From: CBEULR01 sp965544035
GTDB lineage: Bacteria; Bacillota; Desulfotomaculia; Desulfotomaculales; Desulforudaceae
DNA: 64,000 nt
Reading direction: 5' to 3'
Assembly (NCBI GenBank): GCA_965544035.1
Contig: CBEULR010000008.1
Location: 57,283 to 121,282 of the forward strand
A program made the position numbers and the translations under genes. How positions within the stretch are numbered: the stretch's first letter is position 1; the number at the start of each line of letters is the position of its first letter. The notes below the pieces were generated by a model, which was not told the origin of the DNA, made no database searches, and saw nothing but the letters and a program-made list of their open reading frames with translations. This document shows positions 30,958 to 39,122 of the stretch, piece after piece.

Positions 30958-31602
30958 GTGGCAGAATCACCCACCCGCGATTTTGCAGCACCCCTTGATG
31001 AATTGTCTCACGCACGGCTGGTTATCCCAAATGGTATAGCCCCCCTGGTAACCATCCGTGGCGACAATTCCCTTGAACAGCTTTTCAGTGCTCATTTTGA
31101 CAGACCCGTTCCGAATATCAGTCTTTGCGGAAACGACCTGGTTATCCAATATAAGCATACAGTAATACTTACCGACATAAAAGAGGTATTGAGACCGCCT
31201 CAGCCAAGCTATATTAGTCTTAACATTTCCATCCCGTGGGAAATAATGATCCAAGGCGGCGCCGGGAAGCTTAACGCCGATCTAAGAGAGATTCACCTTA
31301 AGCGATGGGGAATTCACGGAGGAGCCAGTGAAGTGTATTTGATGCTGCCTCATCCGACAGGCACTGTACCGGTCAGCATTAGCCAAGGGGCGGCCAATGT
31401 CACCATTTACCGCCCCCACGGCGTCCCGTTTCGGGTTCAGATTAATGGCGGCGCAACTAACCTTATCCTTGATGATCACAGTTTCGGTGCTGTCGGCGGT
31501 ATCACAACTTGGGTACACCCCGATTATAAGAATGCAACAGATCGTTTTGACATTAAAGTTGGAGGTGGCGCGACAAATCTGACTATAGGCACCGTTGACT
31601 GA
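30958..31602 (+). CDS. Glycine-rich repeat beta-protein, hypothetical
   Basis: I do not recognise a named family. The protein has 214 residues and starts with GTG behind AAGGAGG (10-base spacer). It has no signal peptide or membrane helix. From about residue 98 on, a short pattern recurs: QGGAGKLN, HGGASEVYL, SQGAANVTI, NGGATNLIL and GGGATNLTI, i.e. a G-G-A-x-x-(hydrophobic)-x-(hydrophobic) beta turn, suggesting a beta-sandwich or beta-solenoid like the DUF4097/LiaF-C toast-rack domains. It is divergent from marR and shares its operator, so it is probably the regulated target. Confidence 0.75.
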   Translation: MAESPTRDFAAPLDELSHARLVIPNGIAPLVTIRGDNSLEQLFSAHFDRPVPNISLCGNDLVIQYKHTVILTDIKEVLRPPQPSYISLNISIPWEIMIQGGAGKLNADLREIHLKRWGIHGGASEVYLMLPHPTGTVPVSISQGAANVTIYRPHGVPFRVQINGGATNLILDDHSFGAVGGITTWVHPDYKNATDRFDIKVGGGATNLTIGTVD

Positions 31603-31681
31603 ACCACCGACAACAACCCTACGGCCAGGGCCGTTTTTCAACGGCTCGACCGGCGTCTTTGACAGTCCCCGCCGTACTGAA

Positions 31682-31715
31682 GAATAGGCCTGCTTCCTCT
31701 GAAGCAGGCCTATTC
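31682..31715. terminator. Strong hairpin between convergent genes
   Basis: GAATAGGCCTGCTTC and GAAGCAGGCCTATTC form a perfect 15-bp stem with a 4-base loop. It lies 80 bp after the repeat-protein gene and 9 bp from the convergent hydrogenase stop. There is no T-run, so it may act as a bidirectional terminator or an mRNA-end stabiliser. Confidence 0.6.
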
Positions 31716-31723
31716 GCCACGTA

Positions 31724-33469
31724 CTATTTGTCCAGATCCGGTACATGCGATCGCGGCGTGTACGTGGTGTGCAGCAGGTGATGCGACTTCTCGCTGAGCG
31801 GTTTTTCAAGAAACTCTTTGTACAGCTGGATGATCGCCGGATTCTCGTGCGACTTCCGGTATTCCATCGAACTGTCCACTTGATAAATCCCGTCTATCCG
31901 CTGAGCACGGATCAGTGTATCGGTGCCGATCGGCTGGCCGCCGCCGCCGATACATCCCCCGGGACAGCCCATAATCTCAATAAAGTGATAATCGTTCAGT
32001 TCACCGGCCTTCAGCTTCTCCATAAGCTCCCGGGCGTGCCCCAGACCGTGCGCCACCAGCACCTTCACCGGGAGCCCGTCGACGTCGACGGTCGCTTCCT
32101 TGATGCCCTTCAGCCCGCGCATCTCGACGAAATCGATATTGGACAGGGTTCTCCCGGTAACCACTTCGTACACGGTGCGCAGAGCGGCCTCCATCACGCC
32201 TCCGGTCGCGCCGAAGATGGCACCGGCACCGGTGGACATACCCAGCGGGTCGTCGTATTCCTCTTCAGGGAGGTTGGCCAGGTCGATGCAGGCTTCCTTC
32301 AGCATCCGCGCCAGCTCACGGGAGGTAAGCACAATGTCCACATCCTGGTAGCCGCTGTCTTTCATCTCGGGCCGCAAAGCCTCATACTTCTTGGCCGTAC
32401 ACGGCATTATCGACACCACGACGATGTCCTTCGGATCAATTCCGGCCTTCTGTGCATAGTAGGTCTTGGCCAGTGCCCCGAACATCTGCTGGGGTGATTT
32501 GGCACTGGACATATGCGGCAACAGCTCCGGATAGAAGTGTTCGATGAACTTCACCCAGCCGGGGCTGCAGGACGTGATCTGGGGCAGCACACCGCCGTTC
32601 TTGATCCTTTCAATCAGTTCGTTACCTTCCTCCACAATGGTCAGGTCGGCCGTAAAGTCGGTATCAAACACCCGGTCAAATCCCAAACGCCGCAGCGCAG
32701 CAACCAGCCTGCCGGTCACCGGGGTTCCCGGGGGCAGCCCGAACGCCTCGCCGAGCGTAACCCTGGTCGCCGGGGCGGTCTGCACAACCACGTGCTTGGT
32801 CGGGTCGGCCAACGCGGCCCAGGCCCGGTCGGTATCGTCTTTCTCGTATATCGCGCCCACCGGACAGACCAGTGAACACTGGCCGCAGCCTACGCACACC
32901 GAAGACCCGAGCGGCAGGTTGTAGGGCGGCGCGATAACCGTATCAAAGCCCCTGAGCTGCGGTCCGATCGCGTAGACGGTCTGCACATTGGCACAGACGC
33001 TGACGCAGCGGCGGCAGTAGATGCACTTTTTCGGTTCACGGACGATGGCCGGGCTGGAGTCGTCCTTCGGATAATTTGTCTTGGACACCCTCTGGAAACG
33101 TATGTCCCGAACGCCAAGCTTTTCGGCCAGCGCCTGAAGTTCACAGCGGCCGTGGCGAGGACAGGTGAGACATTCCATCGGGTGGTCGGAGAGGATCAGT
33201 TCCAGGATCATTCGCCGTGCCTGGCGCAGTCCGGGTGTACCCGTCCGCACCACCATTCCCTCGGCCGCCGGCAGGGTGCAGGAGGCCAGATACGAGCGGG
33301 CGCCCTCGACCTCCACGATGCACAGGCGGCAGGCCCCGATTATGTTTATCTCGCGCAGATAGCACAGGGTCGGGATACTGATTCCGATCTGACGCGCCGC
33401 TTCCAGCACGGTAGTTCCCTGTTCGACCTCCACCGGAAATCCGTCTATCGTTAGTTTAACCGTCGCCAT
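31724..33469 (-). CDS. hndD: [FeFe] hydrogenase catalytic subunit, NAD-linked (HndD/HydA type)
   Basis: Catalyses reversible H2 production. The 581-residue chain has, in order: N-terminal [2Fe-2S] domain (CYLREINIIGACRLC, about 36-50), His-Cys3 [4Fe-4S] (HPMECLTCPRHGRC), two [4Fe-4S] motifs (CIYCRRCVSVC, CVGCGQCSLVCP) and the H-cluster domain with all three signatures: TSCSPGWVKF (~300), MPCTAKKYE (~356) and MGCPGGCIGGGGQP (~505). The C-terminal small-subunit part is fused, as usual. With hndC and hndA it forms a trimeric, probably electron-bifurcating, NADH/ferredoxin hydrogenase. Maturation genes hydEFG are not in the window. Confidence 0.96.
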   Translation of the reverse strand: MATVKLTIDGFPVEVEQGTTVLEAARQIGISIPTLCYLREINIIGACRLCIVEVEGARSYLASCTLPAAEGMVVRTGTPGLRQARRMILELILSDHPMECLTCPRHGRCELQALAEKLGVRDIRFQRVSKTNYPKDDSSPAIVREPKKCIYCRRCVSVCANVQTVYAIGPQLRGFDTVIAPPYNLPLGSSVCVGCGQCSLVCPVGAIYEKDDTDRAWAALADPTKHVVVQTAPATRVTLGEAFGLPPGTPVTGRLVAALRRLGFDRVFDTDFTADLTIVEEGNELIERIKNGGVLPQITSCSPGWVKFIEHFYPELLPHMSSAKSPQQMFGALAKTYYAQKAGIDPKDIVVVSIMPCTAKKYEALRPEMKDSGYQDVDIVLTSRELARMLKEACIDLANLPEEEYDDPLGMSTGAGAIFGATGGVMEAALRTVYEVVTGRTLSNIDFVEMRGLKGIKEATVDVDGLPVKVLVAHGLGHARELMEKLKAGELNDYHFIEIMGCPGGCIGGGGQPIGTDTLIRAQRIDGIYQVDSSMEYRKSHENPAIIQLYKEFLEKPLSEKSHHLLHTTYTPRSHVPDLDK

Positions 33470-33487
33470 TTTGTTCGCCTCCCCCCC

Positions 33488-35206
33488 TTACTTGCGCACA
33501 CGGCTTGGCGCCACACGCATCGGACAAACCCCGGTGGGGCATTTCCGCGTGGTAACGTGCGCTTCATATTCTTCGCGGTAGTTCGTAATCGTGCTCAATA
33601 CCGGATTCGGGGCCGTTTGACCCAGGCCGCAGAGTGAGGAATTCTTAACCACATTGCCCAGTTCAAGCAGCAGTTCAATGTCTCCGGGTTTGCCCCGGCC
33701 CTGGGTGAGTCTGGTTAGAATCTCAGACATCCTCCTGGTACCGATACGGCAGGGAGTACACTTCCCGCAGGATTCGTTCTGCACAAACTCCATAAAGAAG
33801 CGGGCCAAATCCACCATACAGGTGTCTTCGTCCAGTACGATCATCCCGCCCGAACCCATAATCGACCCGAGTTCGGACAGGGACTCATAGCTAATCGGCA
33901 CATCGGCGTGCTCGGCCGGGATGGCGCCGCCCGACGGCCCGCCGGTCTGCACGGCCTTGAACTTCTTACCGTCCGTGATCCCGCCGCCGATCTCGTAGAT
34001 CACTTCACGCAACGTGGTCCCGAACGGAATCTCCACCAAGCCGGAGTTGTTTACTTTGCCGGCAAGTGCAAATACCTTGGTCCCCTTGCTCTTATCAGTA
34101 CCGATCGAAGCATACCAGTCACCGCCGTTGCGCACGATCTGCGCGATGTTCGCCCAAGTTTCCACGTTATTGATCGCCGTCGGCTTGCCGAACAGACCTT
34201 TCTGCGCCGGAAACGGCGGTCGGGGACGCGGTTCGCCACGCCGGCCCATGATCGATTCCAACAGGGCGGTTTCTTCGCCGCACACAAAAGCACCAGCACC
34301 TACCCGCACCTCGATGTCAAAGTCAAAACCAAGCCCCAAAATGTTCTTGCCCAACAGCCCCTTCTCGCGGGCCTGTTCGATGGCATAGGAAAAGTTCCTG
34401 ATTGCCAGCGGGTACTCGGCGCGAATGTAGGCATAGCCGTATGAGGCTCCCACCGCGAATCCGCCTAGCGCCATGCCTTCCACAATGGCGTGCGGGTCGC
34501 CTTCCAGCACGCTGCGGTCCATAAAGGCGCCGGGGTCGCCCTCGTCCCCGTTGCATACGATATACTTCGGACTGCCGGGGGCCTTGCGTACGAACTCCCA
34601 TTTCAGCCCGGTCGGGAAACCGGCACCGCCGCGGCCCCTGAGACCCGACTTCTTTACTTCCTCGATCACCCGTTCAGGATCACCGGTCTCAAGCGCAGAG
34701 GCCAAGGCCGCGTATCCGTCCCGGGCAATGTATTCCTCAATGGAAAGCGGATCGATCAGTCCGCAGTTGCGCAGCACAAGACGCTTTTGCTTTCGGAAAA
34801 AGTCAATGTCTTCCCAACATTTCTGGAGCTTGCCTGTTTCCGGACTCCGGTACAGCAGTCCCTCAATCAGCCGGCCGTTCTCCAGGTGTTCACGCACGAT
34901 ATAGACGGCATCGTCCGGCTTAACCTGCTGGTAGAATATACCGTCAGGATAGACGGTCACAATCGGGCCCATGTTGCAAGGTCCCATACAACCGGTTACA
35001 ATTACCCGGACCTTCTCTTCCAAACCGCGGTTCTTTATCTCCTCCAGGATGGTATCTTTCACCGCTTTGCATCCGGATGAAACACATCCGGTGCCACCAC
35101 AGACCAAAACGTGAAATGCATAGCCCTCAGACGGAGCTTCACCCTCACGGATCCGAAACCGTTCTTTGGCTGCGCTACGCATTTCATTCAGCTGCTGAAC
35201 GTTCAT
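33488..35206 (-). CDS. hndC: NAD-linked hydrogenase flavoprotein subunit (HndC/HydB, NuoF-like)
   Basis: Binds FMN and NAD(H). The 572-residue protein has an N-terminal thioredoxin-like [2Fe-2S] domain (CGGTGCVSSGC ... GCMGPC), then the NuoF core with the FMN/NADH loop RGRGGAGFPTGLKW near 193, CNGDEGDPGAFMDR, and the [4Fe-4S] motif CGKCTPCRIGTRR near 480 with its fourth Cys in SLCGLGQ. It ends soon after CPTGVCPMRVA and lacks the C-terminal 2x[4Fe-4S] ferredoxin-like extension that many bifurcating HydB proteins carry. Gap to hndD is 18 bp. Confidence 0.94.
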   Translation of the reverse strand: MNVQQLNEMRSAAKERFRIREGEAPSEGYAFHVLVCGGTGCVSSGCKAVKDTILEEIKNRGLEEKVRVIVTGCMGPCNMGPIVTVYPDGIFYQQVKPDDAVYIVREHLENGRLIEGLLYRSPETGKLQKCWEDIDFFRKQKRLVLRNCGLIDPLSIEEYIARDGYAALASALETGDPERVIEEVKKSGLRGRGGAGFPTGLKWEFVRKAPGSPKYIVCNGDEGDPGAFMDRSVLEGDPHAIVEGMALGGFAVGASYGYAYIRAEYPLAIRNFSYAIEQAREKGLLGKNILGLGFDFDIEVRVGAGAFVCGEETALLESIMGRRGEPRPRPPFPAQKGLFGKPTAINNVETWANIAQIVRNGGDWYASIGTDKSKGTKVFALAGKVNNSGLVEIPFGTTLREVIYEIGGGITDGKKFKAVQTGGPSGGAIPAEHADVPISYESLSELGSIMGSGGMIVLDEDTCMVDLARFFMEFVQNESCGKCTPCRIGTRRMSEILTRLTQGRGKPGDIELLLELGNVVKNSSLCGLGQTAPNPVLSTITNYREEYEAHVTTRKCPTGVCPMRVAPSRVRK

Positions 35207-35224
35207 TCTTCCTGCACCCCCTGT

Positions 35225-35707
35225 CTACTCGTACTTGGCCAGAATCTCAGGCACCTTCTCAGGGCTTACTCCGGCATAGACGTCGTCATCAACGGTCATT
35301 ACGGGGGCCAAGGCACAGCAACCGATACAGCGTACCACATCCACCGAGAATCTCCGGTCATCGGTTGTATCGCCGGCCCTGACATTCAATTCCCCTTCTA
35401 TTTCCGCCAGCACCTGGCCCGCTCCCTTAACGTAGCAGGCCGTCCCGTTGCAAAGCGTGATTGAGTGCCGTCCACGGGGGCGGAAGGAAAAGAGGGCGTA
35501 AAACGACGCTGTTCCGTACACTTCAGTCAGGGAAAGACCAAGCCGATCGGCGGTAAGAACCAACAGGTCTTTGGGCAGATACCCCTCGGTCTCCTGGATC
35601 TTGGAAAGGACTTGAATCAGTCCGCTTGGCTCATTCCGGTACTTGTCTATGTATCCCAATAGCGTTTCCCGGCTCTGACACCCTTGATGCTGCTGACAAC
35701 AAGACAT
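35225..35707 (-). CDS. hndA: NAD-linked hydrogenase [2Fe-2S] subunit (HndA/HydC, NuoE-like)
   Basis: First gene of the hydrogenase operon. I use the ATG at 35707, preceded by GGGAGG with a 6-base spacer, rather than the frame opening at 35728; the product is 160 residues. It has a helical N-terminal domain (LLGYIDKYRNEPSGLIQVLS, then IQETEGYLPKD) and a thioredoxin-fold [2Fe-2S] domain with ligands in CNGTACYVKGA and CIGCCALAP. The start MSCCQQHQGC adds extra cysteines. It passes electrons between the FMN subunit and the catalytic subunit. Confidence 0.93.
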   Translation of the reverse strand: MSCCQQHQGCQSRETLLGYIDKYRNEPSGLIQVLSKIQETEGYLPKDLLVLTADRLGLSLTEVYGTASFYALFSFRPRGRHSITLCNGTACYVKGAGQVLAEIEGELNVRAGDTTDDRRFSVDVVRCIGCCALAPVMTVDDDVYAGVSPEKVPEILAKYE

Positions 35708-35819
35708 GGTCGTCCTCCCTTCTCTCACAAAGGCGCTTCCTGTTTGTCTTAGACATTAGACAGAAATGTGTAGATTCCTTCTATTTGTAAATAATTCTGA
35801 AAGTTTAACCCTTCTTTTG

Positions 35820-35855
35820 AAAAGCAAAAGAGCACCGCTGTCCGGGTGCCCTTTT
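35820..35855 (-). terminator. Rho-independent terminator of the haem operon
   Basis: On the minus strand AAAAGGGCACC pairs with GGTGCTCTTTT (one G-T pair) and T-rich sequence follows, 28 bp beyond the hemL stop. It closes the run of genes from 47140 to 35883. Confidence 0.8.
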
Positions 35856-35882
35856 CAAAACGGGGGAAATAGACGGTACCTA

Positions 35883-37175
35883 TTACGGAAGGCCTCTAAA
35901 TGCTGTTCGATAGGCCTCTACCGTCCGGTCGAGGTCGGCATCGGTATGGGCCGTGGAAACAAACATTGCCTCAAACTGCGCCGGGGCTATGTAAACGCCG
36001 TTGTTCAGCAGTCGACGGTGGAACACCGCATATTTTCCAGTGTCCGAGCGCATGGCCGTCTGAAAATCAACAACCGGATCGGGTGAAAAGAAGGTGCAAA
36101 GCAGCGAGCCGATCCGGTTGAAGGAAACCGGTGCCCCGGTCTCCCGGGCAGCATCAGCGATCCCGGCCGCCAACGCCGCCCCCTTTCGCTCCAGCTCCTC
36201 ATATACGCCCGGACGGCCCAGCTCACGCAGGGTCGCGATCCCGGCCGCCATCGCCAGCGGGTTGCCCGACAGCGTACCAGCCTGGTAAACCGGACCTACC
36301 GGGGCCACCCTTTCCATAATCTCGCGCTTGCCGCCGTAGGCACCGACGGGCAGCCCCCCGCCGATGATCTTGCCAAGACACGTAAGATCCGGAATGATCC
36401 CGAACAGATTCTGGGCACCGCCGTAGGTCAGGCGGAATCCGGTGATCACTTCGTCAAATATGAGCAAGCTGCCGTAACGGGTCGTCAGCCCACGCAATCC
36501 CTCCAGAAAACCGGGCTGCGGAAGAACGAGGCCCATATTGCCGGCTACGGGCTCTACAATCACGGCCGCGATTTCCTCGCCCTGCTCATGGAAGATGCGC
36601 TCCACCCCGTCCAAATCATTATACGCCGCTACAATCGTGGTTTCGGCGGCACCGGGGGGTACTCCGGGACTGGTGGGCACACCGAACGTGAGCGCTCCTG
36701 ATCCGGCCTTAACCAGCATGGTATCAGCATGGCCGTGGTAGCATCCTTCAAACTTTATGATCTTATTACGCCCGGTGTAGGCCCGCGCCAGACGCAGCGC
36801 ACTCATCGTCGCCTCGGTACCGGAGTTCACCATCCGGACCAGTTCCACGCCGGGGAGTGCCTCAACCAGCATACGGGCCAGTTTGGTCTCCACTTCGGTC
36901 GGGGCACCGTAACTTGTTCCGCGCCCCGCATACTCTCTTACCGCTTCGACCACGGCCGGATGGGCGTGGCCGAGGATCAGCGGGCCCCATGAGCCCACGT
37001 AATCAATGTACTCGTTCCCGTCGACGTCAAAGATATGAGAACCTTCGGCCCGGGCGACAAAAACGGGGTCGCCTTCCACGGCGCGAAAGGCCCGCACCGG
37101 ACTGTTCACCCCGCCCGGGATGTAGGTTTGGGCCTCGGCGAAAAGGGCGGCCGAACGTTCATATTTCCTGGACAA
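35883..37175 (-). CDS. hemL: Glutamate-1-semialdehyde 2,1-aminomutase
   Basis: Makes 5-aminolevulinate from glutamate-1-semialdehyde, the second C5-pathway step. The 430-residue PLP enzyme has YGAPTEVETKLARML, MVNSGTEATMSALRLAR (phosphate-binding region), the catalytic-Asp motif LIFDEVITGFR and GGGLPVGAYGGKREIM with the PLP lysine near residue 268. Length is typical. It is the last gene of the operon, 14 bp after ahbB, followed by a terminator. Confidence 0.96.
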   Translation of the reverse strand: MSRKYERSAALFAEAQTYIPGGVNSPVRAFRAVEGDPVFVARAEGSHIFDVDGNEYIDYVGSWGPLILGHAHPAVVEAVREYAGRGTSYGAPTEVETKLARMLVEALPGVELVRMVNSGTEATMSALRLARAYTGRNKIIKFEGCYHGHADTMLVKAGSGALTFGVPTSPGVPPGAAETTIVAAYNDLDGVERIFHEQGEEIAAVIVEPVAGNMGLVLPQPGFLEGLRGLTTRYGSLLIFDEVITGFRLTYGGAQNLFGIIPDLTCLGKIIGGGLPVGAYGGKREIMERVAPVGPVYQAGTLSGNPLAMAAGIATLRELGRPGVYEELERKGAALAAGIADAARETGAPVSFNRIGSLLCTFFSPDPVVDFQTAMRSDTGKYAVFHRRLLNNGVYIAPAQFEAMFVSTAHTDADLDRTVEAYRTAFRGLP

Positions 37176-37189
37176 ACCGCACCCCTCCT

Positions 37190-37663
37190 TCAGTCATCCA
37201 AAAAGTAGAGCATGCTGGCCCGCTTCAGCTCGCGGGTACTGAACAGCATCAGATAGTCGTCAACCTCAATCGCCGCGCTGATCCGCCGCACCAACTCCAG
37301 GCACTCGGCCTGCGAGTGCTTATGTACCATCGCATATACGTTATAAGGCCATCCGGGCTGCGGCTCGCGCTCGTAACAGTGGGTGACTTCCGGGAATGCG
37401 GCCAGCCGGGTACCCACCTCGTCCACCCGTTCCTCGGGTACGTTCCAGACCACCATTGCGTTGCCCTTGTATCCTACGTGTTGGTGGCGTACGGCCGCGC
37501 CGAAACGGCGCATAAGGCCTCTTTCCAGCAGGCTGTCGACCGTACTGAGCACCTCATCTTCAGTCAACCCCGTCCGTTCAGCTATTTCCAGAAACGGACG
37601 CGGTGACAACGGCAGGTCGTACTGAATCTCACGGATAACCATCCGCTCATTATCGGTCAGCAT
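37190..37663 (-). CDS. ahbB: Siroheme decarboxylase subunit AhbB (Lrp/AsnC-like)
   Basis: With AhbA it decarboxylates the C12 and C18 acetates of siroheme to give 12,18-didecarboxysiroheme, the first step of the alternative haem route. The 157-residue protein has an N-terminal HTH-like part and an Lrp-type ligand domain with family motifs RRFGAAVRHQHVGYKGNAMV, VTHCYERE and WPYNVYAMVHKHS; the conserved His and Arg are those used for siroheme binding in the family. Overlaps ahbA by 14 bp. It is an enzyme subunit despite the regulator-like fold. Confidence 0.92.
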   Translation of the reverse strand: MLTDNERMVIREIQYDLPLSPRPFLEIAERTGLTEDEVLSTVDSLLERGLMRRFGAAVRHQHVGYKGNAMVVWNVPEERVDEVGTRLAAFPEVTHCYEREPQPGWPYNVYAMVHKHSQAECLELVRRISAAIEVDDYLMLFSTRELKRASMLYFLDD

Positions 37664-38126
37664 GTTTCACCTCGGAAACGTCGAACTTTACCACAATCTT
37701 GAACAGGCGCTTCGCCGGCAGGTTCATAATCTCATTAATTCCTGTCCTGCTCCTGATCTCCTCAATAATCTCGGCACGCTTCTCGGCGGACGGCGCCAGC
37801 ACCGTGAACCACATGTTGTATTCGTGGTTGCGCAGGTAGTTGTGCGTCACCTGGTAATACCCATTGACGATCCCGGCCACCTCTTCGATCCTGGATTCCG
37901 GCACCTTCATCGCACAAAGTGTGCCTGCGTAGCCCATCTTCCGTGAATCGAAGAAACCGCCCATACGCCGGATGACGTTCGCCTGCTTCAGCCGGGTGAT
38001 ACGCTCAATCACCTCGGCCTCATCGATGCCCAACTCTTCCCCTATAGCCCGGTAGGGGCGTTTGGTCACCGGAATCCGGCGCTGAATCAGATTCAACAGT
38101 TTTCGGTCGGTGTTATCCAGCTGCAT
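37650..38126 (-). CDS. ahbA: Siroheme decarboxylase subunit AhbA (Lrp/AsnC-like)
   Basis: Partner of AhbB. The start is the ATG at 38126 (MQLDNTDRKLLNLIQRRIPV), which gives 158 residues like AhbB; the open frame continues 77 codons upstream over the radical SAM gene but is not family-like. The motifs RRMGGFFDSRKMGYAGTLCA and VTHNYLRNHEYNMWFTVLA are the counterparts of the AhbB ones. It overlaps ahbD by 14 bp and ahbB by 14 bp, so the two decarboxylase subunits are translationally coupled. Confidence 0.92.
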   Translation of the reverse strand: MQLDNTDRKLLNLIQRRIPVTKRPYRAIGEELGIDEAEVIERITRLKQANVIRRMGGFFDSRKMGYAGTLCAMKVPESRIEEVAGIVNGYYQVTHNYLRNHEYNMWFTVLAPSAEKRAEIIEEIRSRTGINEIMNLPAKRLFKIVVKFDVSEVKHADR

Positions 38127-39120
38127 CGGTCGTCTTCTTGCCCCGGCGATACAGACACCAGGGTTCCTCCGCCATATAGTCTCCGTGGTAGTACTCCGCT
38201 CGCGCCCGGCATCCGCCGCAGCGGTCGCCGTAATCACAGCTTCCGCAGTGCCCGCTGTAGGCCCGGGTGCGCAACCGCTTGAATACTTCCGCGTTCTCCC
38301 ACAGCTCGCTGAACGGGGTTTCCCGCACGTTCCCGATCTTAGCCTGCATGTAGGCACAGGGCTGGACCTCGCCCACCGGGTTGATCAGGCAGTACGAAAG
38401 ACCGGCGAGGCAGCCCCGCTTAAAACGGGTTTGAACACCAAGCTGGTCGGCAATGCGTACAAACTGCGGCGCGCAGGTCGGCTTAAGCTCAATGTCAACC
38501 TGCTTCTGTTTGTTCAGGATGCGCTGCAGAAGCTTCTCGTATTCCACGGCGCGCAGACTGGTGTGTTCAATATCCTTCCCGCGGCCCGTGGGTACCAGGA
38601 AAAAGACGTGGTGGGCCATTGCCCCGATTTCCACCGCGAAATCGGTCAGTGCCTCCACCTCATCATAGTTCCAGTCCATTACCGTGGTGTGAACCTGAAA
38701 CGGCAGCCCGGCTTCACGGCAGTTTTTCATCCCGTCCACGGCCGCCTGCCACGAACCGTTCATCGCCCGGAAGCGGTCGTGGGCCCCGGGATCAACACTA
38801 TCGATACTGATGCCGATGGCGCGCGCCCCGGCCCCAACCAGCTTCCGAGCCGTCTCGGGCGTGATCAGCGTCCCGTTGGAACCGAGCACCGGCCGCAGTC
38901 CCTTGCCCGCTGCATAGGTAATCAATTCGTAAATGTCGGGGCGCATCAGTGGTTCTCCGCCCGAAAAAATCATAATCTTAAAGCCGGCCTTGACGATCTC
39001 ATCGATCAATGCCTTGCCTTCACGTGTGTCAAGCTCGTCCTCGGCCCGCGCGCCGGCGTCGCGGTAGCAGTGGGCACATGCCAGGTTGCAGGCGTTGGTT
39101 GTGTTCCAGGATACCAGCAT
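38113..39120 (-). CDS. ahbD: Radical SAM haem synthase AhbD (NirJ2-type)
   Basis: Oxidatively decarboxylates the propionates of Fe-coproporphyrin III to the vinyl groups of haem b. The 335-residue protein starts MLVSWNTTNACNLACAHCYR, with the radical SAM cluster motif CNLACAHC, a GGEPLMRP motif near 53-60, and a C-terminal auxiliary-cluster (SPASM-like) cysteine set: HCGSCDYGDRCGGC and EEPWC. The N-terminus is that of the NirJ2 group. It lies 2 bp from hemB and overlaps ahbA, so it is co-translated with the decarboxylase genes. Confidence 0.9.
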   Translation of the reverse strand: MLVSWNTTNACNLACAHCYRDAGARAEDELDTREGKALIDEIVKAGFKIMIFSGGEPLMRPDIYELITYAAGKGLRPVLGSNGTLITPETARKLVGAGARAIGISIDSVDPGAHDRFRAMNGSWQAAVDGMKNCREAGLPFQVHTTVMDWNYDEVEALTDFAVEIGAMAHHVFFLVPTGRGKDIEHTSLRAVEYEKLLQRILNKQKQVDIELKPTCAPQFVRIADQLGVQTRFKRGCLAGLSYCLINPVGEVQPCAYMQAKIGNVRETPFSELWENAEVFKRLRTRAYSGHCGSCDYGDRCGGCRARAEYYHGDYMAEEPWCLYRRGKKTTDAAG

Positions 39121-39122
39121 CC

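Noticed and set aside
38127..38357. 77-codon extension of ahbA
   Set aside because: It overlaps ahbD and has no similarity to the Lrp-like fold; the ATG at 38126 gives the normal length.
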